Positions 26,334 to 36,024 are shown, numbered from the stretch's first letter. The stretch is 64,000 nt of DNA from G963665495 sp963667575 (GCA_963667575.2 CAXXHY010000001.1:124001-188000), one strand, 5' to 3'. Notes: generated from the letters alone by a model not told the origin. Numbers and translations: made by a program.

Positions 26334-26927
26334 ATGAGACTACTTACACCGAAAAACAAACCTTACGTGCTCTTTCTGCTCTGGGTGGGAATTGTTTTAA
26401 CGATTTCGCTCTGGCTTGTCCCCCCTCCGGAGATGCCGCACAATGTTCGCGTTGATTCGCGCACGGAAACTTGGAGACTTCCAAAAGCGAATGCCACCCT
26501 TGAGGTGGAAAGCTCGTATTCTCAAGTGGCCCCCTGGAATCTGTTTCATAACAAAACAGATCCAGCTGTGCTGGCAGCTGAGGAAGCCCGAAAAAGAGCG
26601 GAAGAACAGGCAAGACTTCAGCAACTTCAGGAAATCGAACGGCAGAAACAACTTCAGAAACCAAAGATTGTCTGGCGGCTGGACGGCGTCATCGCCATCG
26701 GTTCGGAAAAACTTGCGGTCATCGGTGCGGAAAAGGAACATCGCCAGTACAAGGCGGGGGACCTGCTTCCCAACGGGGAACGCCTGCTCGAAGTTTCAAC
26801 CGATCACATCCTGATCCAGGACGGAGAAACCCAGCGAAGCGTAAAACTGTTCGACCTCTCCAACAAGGCTCCTTCGCTGCTTCCTCCTCCGCCGCCCCCT
26901 CCGGGAACACCGCCGCCCAAGCAATAA
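26334..26927 (+). CDS. GspC/PilP-like single-pass membrane protein
   Basis: A 197-residue protein with one N-terminal membrane helix (about residues 10-30) and a periplasmic coiled-coil-prone stretch rich in Glu, Gln, Arg and Ala (about 80-110). A small beta domain (about 112-175, with VIAIGSEKLAVIGAEK and YKAGDLLPNGERLLEV) resembles the homology region of GspC from type II secretion. The tail is Pro-rich (PPPPPPPG). No other secretion gene is near, so a secretion role is inferred from fold only. It is divergent from the STT3 gene, and no clear ribosome-binding site is seen before the ATG. Confidence 0.6.
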   Translation: MRLLTPKNKPYVLFLLWVGIVLTISLWLVPPPEMPHNVRVDSRTETWRLPKANATLEVESSYSQVAPWNLFHNKTDPAVLAAEEARKRAEEQARLQQLQEIERQKQLQKPKIVWRLDGVIAIGSEKLAVIGAEKEHRQYKAGDLLPNGERLLEVSTDHILIQDGETQRSVKLFDLSNKAPSLLPPPPPPPGTPPPKQ

Positions 26928-26957
26928 ATCAGGCTTCTGCCTTGTTAAACAACAAAA

Positions 26958-26993
26958 AAACTCCCCCGCTTTTGTCCAAAAGCGGGGGAGTTT
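26958..26993. terminator. Bidirectional rho-independent terminator between the GspC-like gene and cheA
   Basis: A 16-bp perfect stem, AAACTCCCCCGCTTTT with AAAAGCGGGGGAGTTT, around a GTCC loop. T/A runs on both sides suit both convergent genes. Confidence 0.93.
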
Positions 26994-27011
26994 CCGTTTG
27001 AGAGCAAGTTG

Positions 27012-29951
27012 TCAAATGGCTTTGGAGGTCGCCATAAGGTAAATTTCATGTGGGTCAAGAATCAGAACGACACTGCCGTCACCCATGATTGTGGCGCCGG
27101 AAAGGCCTCGTTGATCGCCAAGATATTCTCCAAGCGATTTAATAACGATTTCCTGGCGTTCCAACAGCCTGTCCACGACAATTCCCAAGCGGCGGTCGTT
27201 ATCATGAATGACCAGAACCGAAAGAATCTCATCCGGCGGATCTTTGGGCATCATGCCGAGCAACTCCCGCAGGTCCACAATTCCCAGAACCTCGCCGCGG
27301 AGAGTGACCGCCTTGCGATTGTTGACATCGGTGAGTTTGGTAGCCTCGATCTTGGTGGTTTCGGAAACAGCGTCCAGCGGAATGGCGAACAACTGCCCTT
27401 CCACTTTGACCATCAGGGCGTCGATAATCGCCAGGGTCAGGGGCAGCACCAAGGTAAATTTGGTTCCCTTGCCCACGTCAGAGTGAATATTCACACTGCC
27501 TTTGAGATTCTTGATGTTGGTACGGACAACGTCCATGCCCACGCCACGTCCGGAAATGTCCGTAATCTTTTCAGCGCCTGAAAAACCAGGGGCGAAAATC
27601 AGCTCCATGGCTTCACGGTCATCAAGGTTCTTGGCTTCGTCGGCAGTGATAATGCCTTTGCGTACGCCGACTTCCCGCATTTTTTCCGGATCAATGCCCT
27701 TGCCGTCATCTTCGACTTCAATGGCAACGGAATTTCCCCGGTGATAGGCGCGCAGCCAGACAGTACCTTTGGGATTCTTGTTTGCAGCGGTACGAACCTC
27801 TTCCACCTCGATGCCATGGTCCACGGAATTACGGATCAAGTGAACCAGCGGATCGCCGATGACTTCAACAACACTCTTATCCAGTTCGGTCTCTTCACCT
27901 TCGGTGATCAGCTCGACCTGCTTGCCGCTTTTGCGGCTCAAATCTCGAACCAAACGGGGAAAGCGGGAAAAAACCGTCTGCACGGGCACCATACGCACCT
28001 TCATGATCGTATCCTGCAGATCATCGGAAATACGGGCCATGGCGTAGGTGGTTTCTGTCAGATTGTGGGCAATGACGCTCACATCGGCGTTTTCGTCCTC
28101 AAGGTTGCGGGCCAGCATGGCAAACCGGTTTCGGTTGATGATCAACTCACCGATGAGGTTCATGAGATGGTCCAGCTTTTCATGGTCCACACGGATGGTG
28201 GAGGAAACCTTGGGTTTGCTCTGTGCGCCACCGCCCTGAGCCGGCGGAGCGGCAGGCTTGGCCGGAGGTTTGGGAGCCGCAGGCGCGGGCTTTGGTGCTG
28301 GTTTGGGCTCGGGTTTGGGAGCTGCGGCCGCAGGTTTGGGAGCAGCTTTGGCCTCTGCCTTTTGTTCCGGTTTCGGAGCGGCTTGCGCCTTTTGTTCCGG
28401 TTTCGGTTCGGACTTTGCGTCGGCTTTGGTCTCTGCGGCAGGAGCCGGGGCTTTCGCCTCTTCCGTCTTTTCAGGCTGAGCGGCTGCGGCCTCATCCTTG
28501 GCCGGAGCTTTCATGGCATCCTTGAGGCCGGCAATTTCCTTGTCCACCATATCCCGGATGATCGAACATTCCTGACGCAGGATGTCCAGCATGGCATCAA
28601 AAGGAAGGCCTGAGGACCGCGCCTGGTCAACGAGCTGTGACGTACGCTGCGCATAGACCTTTACCTCCTCCATTCCCATGTACGCGGAGGAGTTTTGCAC
28701 GGTTACCAGCGAACGGTACAAACCGTCTACAAAGTCAGACTGATCACTGTTTTCTCCGAGCTCTTTAAGGGCGATATCAATATTCTGGAACTGCTGCCGG
28801 ATAGTTCCTTCAAAAATTCCGATATCCTCGGGATCAACATCCAGATCATCGATGGGAGCATCCTCGGCCGCTACCGGAGCGCTCTCTTTCTGGGCCGCTG
28901 GCTCGGGAGCAGCCTCCGGCTCAGGTTCAGCCGCAGGTTCGGGATCCGGCACCCCTTCTTCAACCGCTTTTTGCAGGCGATCAACAAGCCGCTTGGTTTC
29001 AAAAGGGGTCACATCACCACTCTCGGCGTCAATCCTATTAACCAGGGCCTCAATGGTATCCACAGCAGAAAGCAACAGGTCTATCATGCCGTGGCTGGAA
29101 GGCAATTCCCCTTTGCGCACCTTGTTCAGCAGGGTTTCCGCCTCATGTGTCAGCCCGTTGAGTTCCTTGAAGCCGATGATGCCGCTGTTGCCTTTGAGGT
29201 TATGAAAATAACGAAAAGTATCGTTGACAAGTTCGCCGCCCTTGTTGGGATCCTGTTCGAGCTGCAGAAGCGAATCGTTGAGATTGGCGATATTATCTAC
29301 GGCTTCTTCGAGAAAATCATTGAGGTGGCCTTCGCCAAAGGTCGTGAGCTTGTAGGTTTCCAGGTCGACAAGAGGTTCATCGTCCGCCTCTTTGGATTTA
29401 TCCGGATCGTCCGAATTGTCCTCGCTATTCCCGGATTCTTCGCCAGCAGCTTCCACTTCGGCAGTTTCGCCTTCCTCGTTTTCCGGTTCTGCAGAAGCTT
29501 CCTCGGCAGGCTCGGATGGTTCCGGCGCGGCTGGACTGGCTTCGGCCAGCTTTCCGCCCCCTTCGAGCAAGGCGTCCAGGGTCTGGACGATGGGTTCTAT
29601 ATCGACATCCCCCTCAGTGCCCGTGGCTTCCAGATTATCAACCATCTGGCGCAAAGCATCTGTGGAAGTCAGGATGACGTCCATTATTTCCGGCGTCGCA
29701 GGCATGGCTCCTTTGCGCAGTTCTTCCATGATGTTTTCCGCGCGGTGAGCCAATCGGTTGATGATATTTAAACCAAGAAAACCAGATGCCCCTTTCAGCG
29801 AATGCATGGGCCTGAAAATTTCATTGAGGAGAGCCAGGTTGTCGGGACTCTTTTCGAGTTCCAACAGATTCGGCTCAATCGTCTCAAGATGCTCTTTGGC
29901 CTCTATGACAAAATCCGCAAATATTTCAGGATCATTGAAATCCTGGCTCAT
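27012..29951 (-). CDS. cheA: Chemotaxis histidine kinase CheA with two Hpt domains and a third degenerate one
   Basis: 979 residues. Hpt1 (about 5-108) has the phosphorylated His-50 in MHSLKG. Hpt2 (about 200-310) has His-250 in FHNLKG. A third Hpt-like bundle (about 374-475) has Leu-415 where the His should be. Acidic linkers separate the first two, and a Pro/Ala/Lys-rich linker (about 480-590) leads to the dimerisation domain, the ATP-binding domain (HLIRNSVDHGIE, EDDGKGIDPEKM, GRGVGMDVV) and a C-terminal CheW-like domain. There is no recognisable P2 domain. It phosphorylates CheY and CheB. It is the last gene of the che operon, 20 bases after cheY. A short GGTGAG precedes the ATG. Confidence 0.95.
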   Translation of the reverse strand: MSQDFNDPEIFADFVIEAKEHLETIEPNLLELEKSPDNLALLNEIFRPMHSLKGASGFLGLNIINRLAHRAENIMEELRKGAMPATPEIMDVILTSTDALRQMVDNLEATGTEGDVDIEPIVQTLDALLEGGGKLAEASPAAPEPSEPAEEASAEPENEEGETAEVEAAGEESGNSEDNSDDPDKSKEADDEPLVDLETYKLTTFGEGHLNDFLEEAVDNIANLNDSLLQLEQDPNKGGELVNDTFRYFHNLKGNSGIIGFKELNGLTHEAETLLNKVRKGELPSSHGMIDLLLSAVDTIEALVNRIDAESGDVTPFETKRLVDRLQKAVEEGVPDPEPAAEPEPEAAPEPAAQKESAPVAAEDAPIDDLDVDPEDIGIFEGTIRQQFQNIDIALKELGENSDQSDFVDGLYRSLVTVQNSSAYMGMEEVKVYAQRTSQLVDQARSSGLPFDAMLDILRQECSIIRDMVDKEIAGLKDAMKAPAKDEAAAAQPEKTEEAKAPAPAAETKADAKSEPKPEQKAQAAPKPEQKAEAKAAPKPAAAAPKPEPKPAPKPAPAAPKPPAKPAAPPAQGGGAQSKPKVSSTIRVDHEKLDHLMNLIGELIINRNRFAMLARNLEDENADVSVIAHNLTETTYAMARISDDLQDTIMKVRMVPVQTVFSRFPRLVRDLSRKSGKQVELITEGEETELDKSVVEVIGDPLVHLIRNSVDHGIEVEEVRTAANKNPKGTVWLRAYHRGNSVAIEVEDDGKGIDPEKMREVGVRKGIITADEAKNLDDREAMELIFAPGFSGAEKITDISGRGVGMDVVRTNIKNLKGSVNIHSDVGKGTKFTLVLPLTLAIIDALMVKVEGQLFAIPLDAVSETTKIEATKLTDVNNRKAVTLRGEVLGIVDLRELLGMMPKDPPDEILSVLVIHDNDRRLGIVVDRLLERQEIVIKSLGEYLGDQRGLSGATIMGDGSVVLILDPHEIYLMATSKAI

Positions 29952-29971
29952 AATCTCACCTTCGTCCTGCG

Positions 29972-30340
29972 TTATCCGAGAAGCATTTTGACATTCTTCA
30001 AGAGTTTTTCGGGTTGGGCGGGTTTAACCATGTATAAATTCGCCCCGAGATTCAGTCCTGTTTGAATATCCTTCTCCTGCCCTTCTGTAGACAGCACTAC
30101 AATTGGAATATCCCTATACACCTCTTGTTCACGAACAGTTTTGATAAACGTAAAACCATCCATACGCGGCATGTTTACGTCTGATACTATGAGATCCACT
30201 CTTTCCGCAGAATATAGCTTTTCCAATCCATCAAGACCATTTTCCGCAGTAGTAACACTGAAGCCTTCTTTTTTCATTATGAAAGCTACCAAATTTCTTA
30301 CTGTTTTAGAATCGTCTACAATCAGGATATGTTTAGCCAT
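29972..30340 (-). CDS. cheY: Chemotaxis response regulator CheY
   Basis: A 122-residue single receiver domain: acidic pair in LIVDDSKTVRN, phospho-acceptor in LIVSDVNMPRMDG, Thr in VVLSTEG and Lys in YMVKPAQPEKL. The start is ATG at 30340 with GGAGG five bases upstream; an in-frame GTG one codon earlier is too close to the site. It overlaps the end of cheW by 8 bases and precedes cheA, so it is the probable direct output of that kinase. Confidence 0.94.
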   Translation of the reverse strand: MAKHILIVDDSKTVRNLVAFIMKKEGFSVTTAENGLDGLEKLYSAERVDLIVSDVNMPRMDGFTFIKTVREQEVYRDIPIVVLSTEGQEKDIQTGLNLGANLYMVKPAQPEKLLKNVKMLLG

Positions 30341-31262
30341 CACTTCCTCCGGAAGCCTTCAAAACCCTTTCAACCAGTCTGGTGATGGAAAGAATCCCCA
30401 CCAACAGTTCATTTTTCTTCATTAACCCAGTCACTATTTCGATATTCCCGCCAATACGGGATTCAACATTCCACTCTATGACATTTTGCTCAACCCTGTA
30501 CATGGTTTCAACGGTATGAACGAGTAGCCCGAACTGCATATTTTTATGCCTGCAGACTACGATAAACTTGTTTTTACCAGCTGCATCTTCATCCTTGATA
30601 TTGAGCAATTTACTCAACTTGAAAACAGGAGTCACTTTCCCCCGAAGATTCACTACACCGGCAAGATGTGGTGGTGCTTCCGGAATCACAGTGGGCTCAA
30701 GATAGCGTACCACTTCCTGAACAAAATTTATAGGCATGGTATATTCATATTTTCCTATTACCATGCTTACCAATTGTATTTCATTCTGGCTTTTTAAGAA
30801 AGCCTCAGGATCCTCTTCCTGCAAAGATAGCTCGGAAACTTCAGCTTCCGACTCCGGATCGAGATCCTCCGCGGAGAGTTCGGCGGCGCTGTCGGCCATA
30901 TCCAGGTCCGGGATAAGGTCTTCTTCCTCCTGTAACGCCTCTTCGGAAGAAAATTCCTCTACCGGTTCCTCATCCTCCGGCTCTTCAAGTATTTCGTCCG
31001 CAATTTCCACGGCAGGTTCGGTTTCCATCAAAACTTCCACCGAAGTTAACTCTGCGGGCGATGCGGTATCCGTTTCCGAAACAGAGGCAATGCTGCTTTC
31101 TTTCGGCGCCTCTATTCCGAGTTTTTCAAGCAAATCTTTTTCATCCAACCCAAGATATTTTTTCAGAAAAGCGCGTTCTTGCGAAGTAAGCCCTTTTTCG
31201 CGCTCCTGAGTCTCGGACTGGAACTCCTGTTCCGCAAGGTACTCTTCCGGAGTTTTGCTCAT
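30333..31262 (-). CDS. cheW: CheW-domain coupling protein with long acidic N-terminal region
   Basis: 309 residues. The C-terminal 155 or so residues are a CheW domain (EIQLVSMVIGKYEYTMPINF, then PPHLAGVVNLRGKVTPVF). The first 150 residues are unusual for CheW: very acidic and low in complexity (for example EEPEDEEPVEEFSSEE), probably disordered. It should link receptors to the CheA of the same operon. Its start overlaps the parA-like stop in ATGA, so translation is coupled. Confidence 0.9.
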   Translation of the reverse strand: MSKTPEEYLAEQEFQSETQEREKGLTSQERAFLKKYLGLDEKDLLEKLGIEAPKESSIASVSETDTASPAELTSVEVLMETEPAVEIADEILEEPEDEEPVEEFSSEEALQEEEDLIPDLDMADSAAELSAEDLDPESEAEVSELSLQEEDPEAFLKSQNEIQLVSMVIGKYEYTMPINFVQEVVRYLEPTVIPEAPPHLAGVVNLRGKVTPVFKLSKLLNIKDEDAAGKNKFIVVCRHKNMQFGLLVHTVETMYRVEQNVIEWNVESRIGGNIEIVTGLMKKNELLVGILSITRLVERVLKASGGSDG

Positions 31263-32035
31263 AATGTAGCCACCAGTTCCTCGGCCAACTGCAAATATTC
31301 CTTAGCTCCGCGTGATTGCGGTGATAAATCGTAAATCACCATTCCATGAGCGCAAGCCTCACGAAACTTCGTGTCAACATGAATTACGGTATCAAACATA
31401 CGCTTTCCCATTTTTTTTCGCAAAAGCGCCAGAACCCTCCGGCAGGCGTTAGCCCGCTGATCAAACATGGTGGCCAATACGCGGTACCGAATCGGTTTCT
31501 CGAGCACTCTGTTCAAGGTGCGAATGGTATCGAACAACAGCCGCATGCCATTGAGCGCCAAAAATTCCGTTTGGATGGGGATCAGAAGCGTATCCGCAGC
31601 CATCAGGGAATTGATCAGAATAATTCCCACATTCGGAGGCGCATCCAACAGAATATAGTCATAGGATCCCCGGACAATGTCCAGGCAACCATTCAGGATT
31701 TCTCCTTTCTTATGGTGGTCGCTCAAGTCTATTTCCAGCTCGGAAAGCCTTATGCTGGCCGGTATGAAATCAAAGACCTGCCCCTCCCGGCGACAAACGG
31801 CTCGAGGCCACAACTCGGCCAGATCTTCCGCATTCGCCTTGAAAATATCGTAAGCAGTCAGTTCCAGCCGCTCGGGATAATACTGCAAATGCACAGACGC
31901 ACTTATGTGCGGATCAAGATCCATGATCAGAACCCGCTTTCCCATATGTCCGAGTGCAGCTCCCAACGTCAACGCTGTGGTGGTTTTTCCCACTCCGCCT
32001 TTCTGGTTTGCGACCGGCAGCACTTTAGCCAGCAA
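31259..32035 (-). CDS. ParA/MinD-type ATPase of the chemotaxis operon
   Basis: About 258 residues with the deviant Walker A ANQKGGVGKTTTALTL, Walker A' DLDPHISAS and Walker B DYILLDAPPNVG. Within chemotaxis operons such ATPases (ParC or PpfA type) place the signalling arrays at the poles or partition them at division; that role is inferred from context. I prefer a TTG start at 32035, which has GGGGAG seven bases upstream and puts the Walker motif in its usual place. A GTG at 32074 would add 13 residues without a ribosome-binding site. Confidence 0.88.
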   Translation of the reverse strand: MLAKVLPVANQKGGVGKTTTALTLGAALGHMGKRVLIMDLDPHISASVHLQYYPERLELTAYDIFKANAEDLAELWPRAVCRREGQVFDFIPASIRLSELEIDLSDHHKKGEILNGCLDIVRGSYDYILLDAPPNVGIILINSLMAADTLLIPIQTEFLALNGMRLLFDTIRTLNRVLEKPIRYRVLATMFDQRANACRRVLALLRKKMGKRMFDTVIHVDTKFREACAHGMVIYDLSPQSRGAKEYLQLAEELVATL

Positions 32036-32099
32036 ATCCGCTCTCCCCGTTATGATGATACGTTCTTTGCGCACACCCAGGTACAGCCCAAGGGCAGTC

Positions 32100-32975
32100 C
32101 TATTCCTTCTTGTATACTATGGCTCCGGGGTAATGAATCGGCTTGAACGCCCTGGAAATATTGTGAAGCGATTCCGAATGCCCGATGATGAGATACCCAC
32201 CGGGCAACAGATTGTCATAAAAAGCCGAAATCACCTTCTTCTTCATCTCATCGTCAAAATAAATGATAACATTACGGCAAAATACTATCTGCGACCTTTC
32301 CACCCTGCGCAAGGCCATTCTGTCACTCAGATTTATCTGCCCGAAAGAGACCAACCGTTTGACTTCGGATTTTACCTTATAAACATTTTCATCCTTTTGA
32401 AAGTAACGCGCCAGGACCTCCTTGGGGGTGGTCCGTAAGGTGTATTCATTATACAGACCTTTGCGCGCAGCTTTCAGAACGGCTTCGGACAGATCATTGG
32501 CTGTGATCTTGATGTTCCAGCGAGACAACTCCGTACGCAGGGTCTCATTCAATATCATGGAAAGCGTATAGGGTTCCTCGCCGGTCGAACATCCGGCGGA
32601 CCAAATGTTCAAACGGCGCAGGTTCTGCTTCCGCTGGTTATCCAGAACCTCGGGCAGTATCTTTTCCTGAAAAACTTTCAGCTGTGGAGGATTGCGGTAA
32701 AAACTGGTCTCATTGGTGGTAACGGACTCGAAAAGCTTGGTCAGTTCCGCCCGTTTGCCCGGATCATAGCGCAGAAAATAATAATATTCGCCGAAGTTCT
32801 TGAGATTCAATTCCTTGAGACGATTGGCAAGGCGGTTTTCCAACAAATATTTACGGTTATCGGCAACATAAATACCGCTCTGCGAATAGATGAAATCACG
32901 AAGCTGTTCAAATTCTTCGTTGGTAATCTTGATTGTCTTTCGCAAAGAAGACGCTTCGGAAAACAAGGAGGCCAT
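32100..32975 (-). CDS. cheR: Chemotaxis protein methyltransferase CheR
   Basis: 291 residues: an N-terminal all-helical domain (about 15-85) and an S-adenosylmethionine-dependent methyltransferase domain with NIWSAGCSTGEEPYTLSM and the segment QIVFCRNVIIYFD. It methylates receptor glutamates during adaptation. No C-terminal TPR or NWETF-type tail is visible. Its ATG overlaps the stop of the HEAT-repeat gene (TAATG), with GGAGG just upstream. Confidence 0.95.
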   Translation of the reverse strand: MASLFSEASSLRKTIKITNEEFEQLRDFIYSQSGIYVADNRKYLLENRLANRLKELNLKNFGEYYYFLRYDPGKRAELTKLFESVTTNETSFYRNPPQLKVFQEKILPEVLDNQRKQNLRRLNIWSAGCSTGEEPYTLSMILNETLRTELSRWNIKITANDLSEAVLKAARKGLYNEYTLRTTPKEVLARYFQKDENVYKVKSEVKRLVSFGQINLSDRMALRRVERSQIVFCRNVIIYFDDEMKKKVISAFYDNLLPGGYLIIGHSESLHNISRAFKPIHYPGAIVYKKE

Positions 32976-34897
32976 TAGTCCTCCTCCCTGACTTTGATAT
33001 GTTCCAAAGCCTCTTCCGCCGCGGCCTGCAACTCCAGATCATCGCTGCCAGCAACTTCGAGGAGCGACCTGAAGGCCGTCTGGCCCCCAAGGCTTCCCAA
33101 AGCCTCGATGACTTTCAGAGCCACCAGTTTGTTGGGATCTTCCAACAGCGGCACAAGCTTGGAAGCGGCGCTGACAACCTCCCCTTGGGCCAGAGCTTCA
33201 ACTGCCCTGATTCGAACCCAGTCATCGGTGTCATCAAGAGCCGTGAGCAGATGATCGATCGAATCATCGGTGAGACACTCGCCCAGAAGTTCAACCACAG
33301 CCAGCCGCACATCACGATTTTCATCAGAAAGGCGCGGAAAAATCAAAGAAAGTTCAAACTCAGGGCATTCATTGGAGCCAATCAGCGATTTGACCGCAAT
33401 TTTCCGAATGTCCGGCACCTCATCTTCCAGCGCAGCCTTGATCTCTTCGATATTGTCCTGCAATCCGATGCGCCCGAGCGCGTATGTGGCCATAAAACGA
33501 TTGATCGGCTCGGGGCTTTGAAACAGCTCCTTGAAATGGGCGGTCATGGCAGGCCCGTTCAGAGCGATACAGGCGTCAAGAGCCACCTCTTTCACATCGT
33601 CATAGGGATGGTTCACAAAAGCAAAGAGCAGATCCGTGTCTTCCGGATTGCGGATTTTATCCCCCAGGAACATCAGCCCGGCTTTGATCACATCCCCGTC
33701 TTCATGTTTTTCTAGCAGATTCCGGAAAAAGGGGCAGGCATCCGGACCGGCTATCAGTGCCAGGGTATTGGCAATTTCACGCTGCAGATCCCTGTCCTTG
33801 TCCCAGAAAATATCCATAAGCATGGAGGTTTCGTCCGGATTGTTGCGGAGCTTCAGAGTTTTGACAGCAATGATCGCACCTTTCCAGGATCCTTCCAGAA
33901 CTTCCCGTTCCAGAACGGGCAAGGCATCTATGCCGGCGAGATATTCCATGATCATTTCCAGACGTTCCTGGTCATTCACAGGATCAAGGGCTTCAGCCAG
34001 CTTCAGAATGGCTTTGGCGGCACCTGCGCCTCCCACGAAAGACAGTCCTTCAATGGCAGCATCCTGAATTTCCTTGTCTTCGTCATTCAATGCGGACAAT
34101 GCGTACATCCGAAAATTGTCCCGCTCCACTTCGGAAAGCAGCGTCAGAGCTTTGCCTCCCAAAATCTGCACAACAGCGCGTACGATCTTGTTTCGCAAAG
34201 CGCCGGGCGAATTCGCCAACCGTTTGAGCAGCACGCTGACAACCTTGACGTTGCCCATTTCACTCAGGGCGTCGATTATCATCGAACAAACAAGTTCGGT
34301 GCTGCTGTCCAGGGCGCGCAGCAAGGCATTGATGGAAGATTCGTCACGTATTTTCGTCAGAGCTTCCACCACGGCGAACTGAACCCATTCCTCGTCGTTC
34401 ATGGCCTGCCCCAGGCAGTTGGAGGCTTCCTTGTTGGCCAGTTCACCAAGACTGACGGCAGCCTGATAACGTACGTTCACTTCCGGATCCCGCAGCAGTG
34501 CTTTGCATAGCAGTTCCACTGCCCTGGCATTTTTGGTGGAGCCCATGATATCGGCCACGAAAATCCTGATGTCGGCGTCTTCGTCCTGAAGAAGCGTGGC
34601 CAGGGAATCGAAATCCGTACCACCGACATCACGCAGAATATCCATGGATAAATTGCGTACCGGAGCTTCATCGGACCGGAGCAATGGGATGACCGTCTGC
34701 ACGGTTTCCGGTCCGCCAATTTTGCGCAAAGCCATATCCGCCGCTTCCTGCACGCCCAGATTATGGCTTTTCAAATGTTGCGCCAAAAAGGGAACGTATT
34801 CGATATCGGGTGCTTCCGCAGCAGCAAAGGCTCCGGCCCTGATGTTTTCCGGTTCATCGCTCTGCAACAGTTCAAGAATAGACTCTTGTCCACACAT
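32975..34897 (-). CDS. HEAT-repeat protein of the chemotaxis operon
   Basis: About 640 residues made almost wholly of HEAT/PBS-lyase-type repeats of about 31 residues, with repeated patterns such as VRYQAAVSLGELAN, VQFAVVEALTKI and VRIRAVEALAQGEVV. Such solenoids bind proteins; the target in this operon is unknown, but its place between cheB and cheR suggests an adaptation or scaffold role. I choose the ATG at 34897 with GAGG eight bases upstream. A TTG at 34933 that overlaps the cheB stop is the alternative and would add 12 residues. Confidence 0.88.
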   Translation of the reverse strand: MCGQESILELLQSDEPENIRAGAFAAAEAPDIEYVPFLAQHLKSHNLGVQEAADMALRKIGGPETVQTVIPLLRSDEAPVRNLSMDILRDVGGTDFDSLATLLQDEDADIRIFVADIMGSTKNARAVELLCKALLRDPEVNVRYQAAVSLGELANKEASNCLGQAMNDEEWVQFAVVEALTKIRDESSINALLRALDSSTELVCSMIIDALSEMGNVKVVSVLLKRLANSPGALRNKIVRAVVQILGGKALTLLSEVERDNFRMYALSALNDEDKEIQDAAIEGLSFVGGAGAAKAILKLAEALDPVNDQERLEMIMEYLAGIDALPVLEREVLEGSWKGAIIAVKTLKLRNNPDETSMLMDIFWDKDRDLQREIANTLALIAGPDACPFFRNLLEKHEDGDVIKAGLMFLGDKIRNPEDTDLLFAFVNHPYDDVKEVALDACIALNGPAMTAHFKELFQSPEPINRFMATYALGRIGLQDNIEEIKAALEDEVPDIRKIAVKSLIGSNECPEFELSLIFPRLSDENRDVRLAVVELLGECLTDDSIDHLLTALDDTDDWVRIRAVEALAQGEVVSAASKLVPLLEDPNKLVALKVIEALGSLGGQTAFRSLLEVAGSDDLELQAAAEEALEHIKVREED

Positions 34898-34929
34898 TTT
34901 CGCGTCCTCGCTCCCCGGCGTTTGGGCGA

Positions 34930-36024
34930 TCAATTTCCGTATATATTGGCCATGATCGCATCTGCCATGTCGTCAATGTCAACGATGTCATCGGCCAATC
35001 CAGCATCCACAATCGCCTTGGGCATGCCGTATACGACGCATGAGGAATCACTTTGCGCCAAAGCCCGGCCTCCTGCCTGCTTCAGTTCGCGTATTCCTTC
35101 CATGCCGTCATTGCCCATCCCGGTTAAAATTACTCCCAAACTGCGCCTGCCATGTTTTTTGGCCACAGAGCCCACAAGCACGTTGGCCGAAGGTTTATAC
35201 AGAGCGTTGCTCGGTTCCGGACTCACCAGCACTTCCATCCGGCTCAGCTTCTGATCCAAAAGCAGATGTTTTCCGCCTGGAGCAATGTAGACAGTCCCTG
35301 GAGCAAGACGTTCGTTTCCTTCGGCTTCCTTGACCTTAAGCCGGCAAAGCGAATCCAGACGTTTGGCAAAAGGACCGGTAAAGGCTTCCGGCATATGCTG
35401 TGCGATCAAAATACTTGCGGGAAAATTCGCCGGCAATTTGGAAAGCACCTTTTGCACGGCCGGCGGCCCGCCAGTGGAAACGCCGATGGCGACGATGTCG
35501 CGAACCACGCGACCGCCCTGGGGCACTCTGTATTTTTTCCGTGCCGCCGACGCGGCGCTGTCTGCCCCTTTGCCTGGCACAGGTACGGTTCCCGCACGGG
35601 CGGACATCCGTCGTGCAGGCGGGCGAAACTTGCGTTTGGCAATCTCTTTGACTTTGGCTCGCAGGTTGTCTTCTATTTTCACTATGTCCAGAGACACTTT
35701 GGACAGCTGCTTGGGAATGAAATCCACTGCCCCCAACTCCATGGCCTTGAGAGTTGATTCCGCTCCCTCCGTGGTTAAGGAACTTATCATCAATACGGGA
35801 CGGGGCATCTGCATCATGATATGTTTCAAAGCGGTGAGCCCATTCATACGCGGCATTTCTATATCAAGCGTCACCACCTGGGGATTGTGCCTGCGAACCA
35901 TCTCCAGGCCTTCTTCTCCGTTTCTTGCAGTGGCGACGACTTTGATCTCGGGATCTTTTTCAAGCATCGTGCTCAATGCTTTGCGCATAAAAGCCGAGTC
36001 GTCCACAATCACGACCGTTATCAC
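34930..36024 (-). CDS. cheB: Chemotaxis glutamate methylesterase CheB
   Basis: 364 residues: a receiver domain (about 1-125, with VIVDDSAFMRK and the acceptor in VVTLDIEMPRMNG) and a methylesterase domain (about 165-355). The catalytic triad is visible as Ser in GVSTGGPPAV, His in IAQHMPEAFT and Asp in LTGMGNDGMEG. It removes methyl groups from receptors and deamidates glutamine. The start is GTG with AAGGAG six bases upstream. It is the first gene of the operon cheB-HEAT-cheR-parA-cheW-cheY-cheA. Confidence 0.95.
   Translation of the reverse strand: MITVVIVDDSAFMRKALSTMLEKDPEIKVVATARNGEEGLEMVRRHNPQVVTLDIEMPRMNGLTALKHIMMQMPRPVLMISSLTTEGAESTLKAMELGAVDFIPKQLSKVSLDIVKIEDNLRAKVKEIAKRKFRPPARRMSARAGTVPVPGKGADSAASAARKKYRVPQGGRVVRDIVAIGVSTGGPPAVQKVLSKLPANFPASILIAQHMPEAFTGPFAKRLDSLCRLKVKEAEGNERLAPGTVYIAPGGKHLLLDQKLSRMEVLVSPEPSNALYKPSANVLVGSVAKKHGRRSLGVILTGMGNDGMEGIRELKQAGGRALAQSDSSCVVYGMPKAIVDAGLADDIVDIDDMADAIMANIYGN

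Noticed and set aside
26048..26455. Plus-strand frame overlapping the STT3 start and the GspC-like gene
   Set aside because: It overlaps two better genes in other frames and shows no domain or ribosome-binding site.
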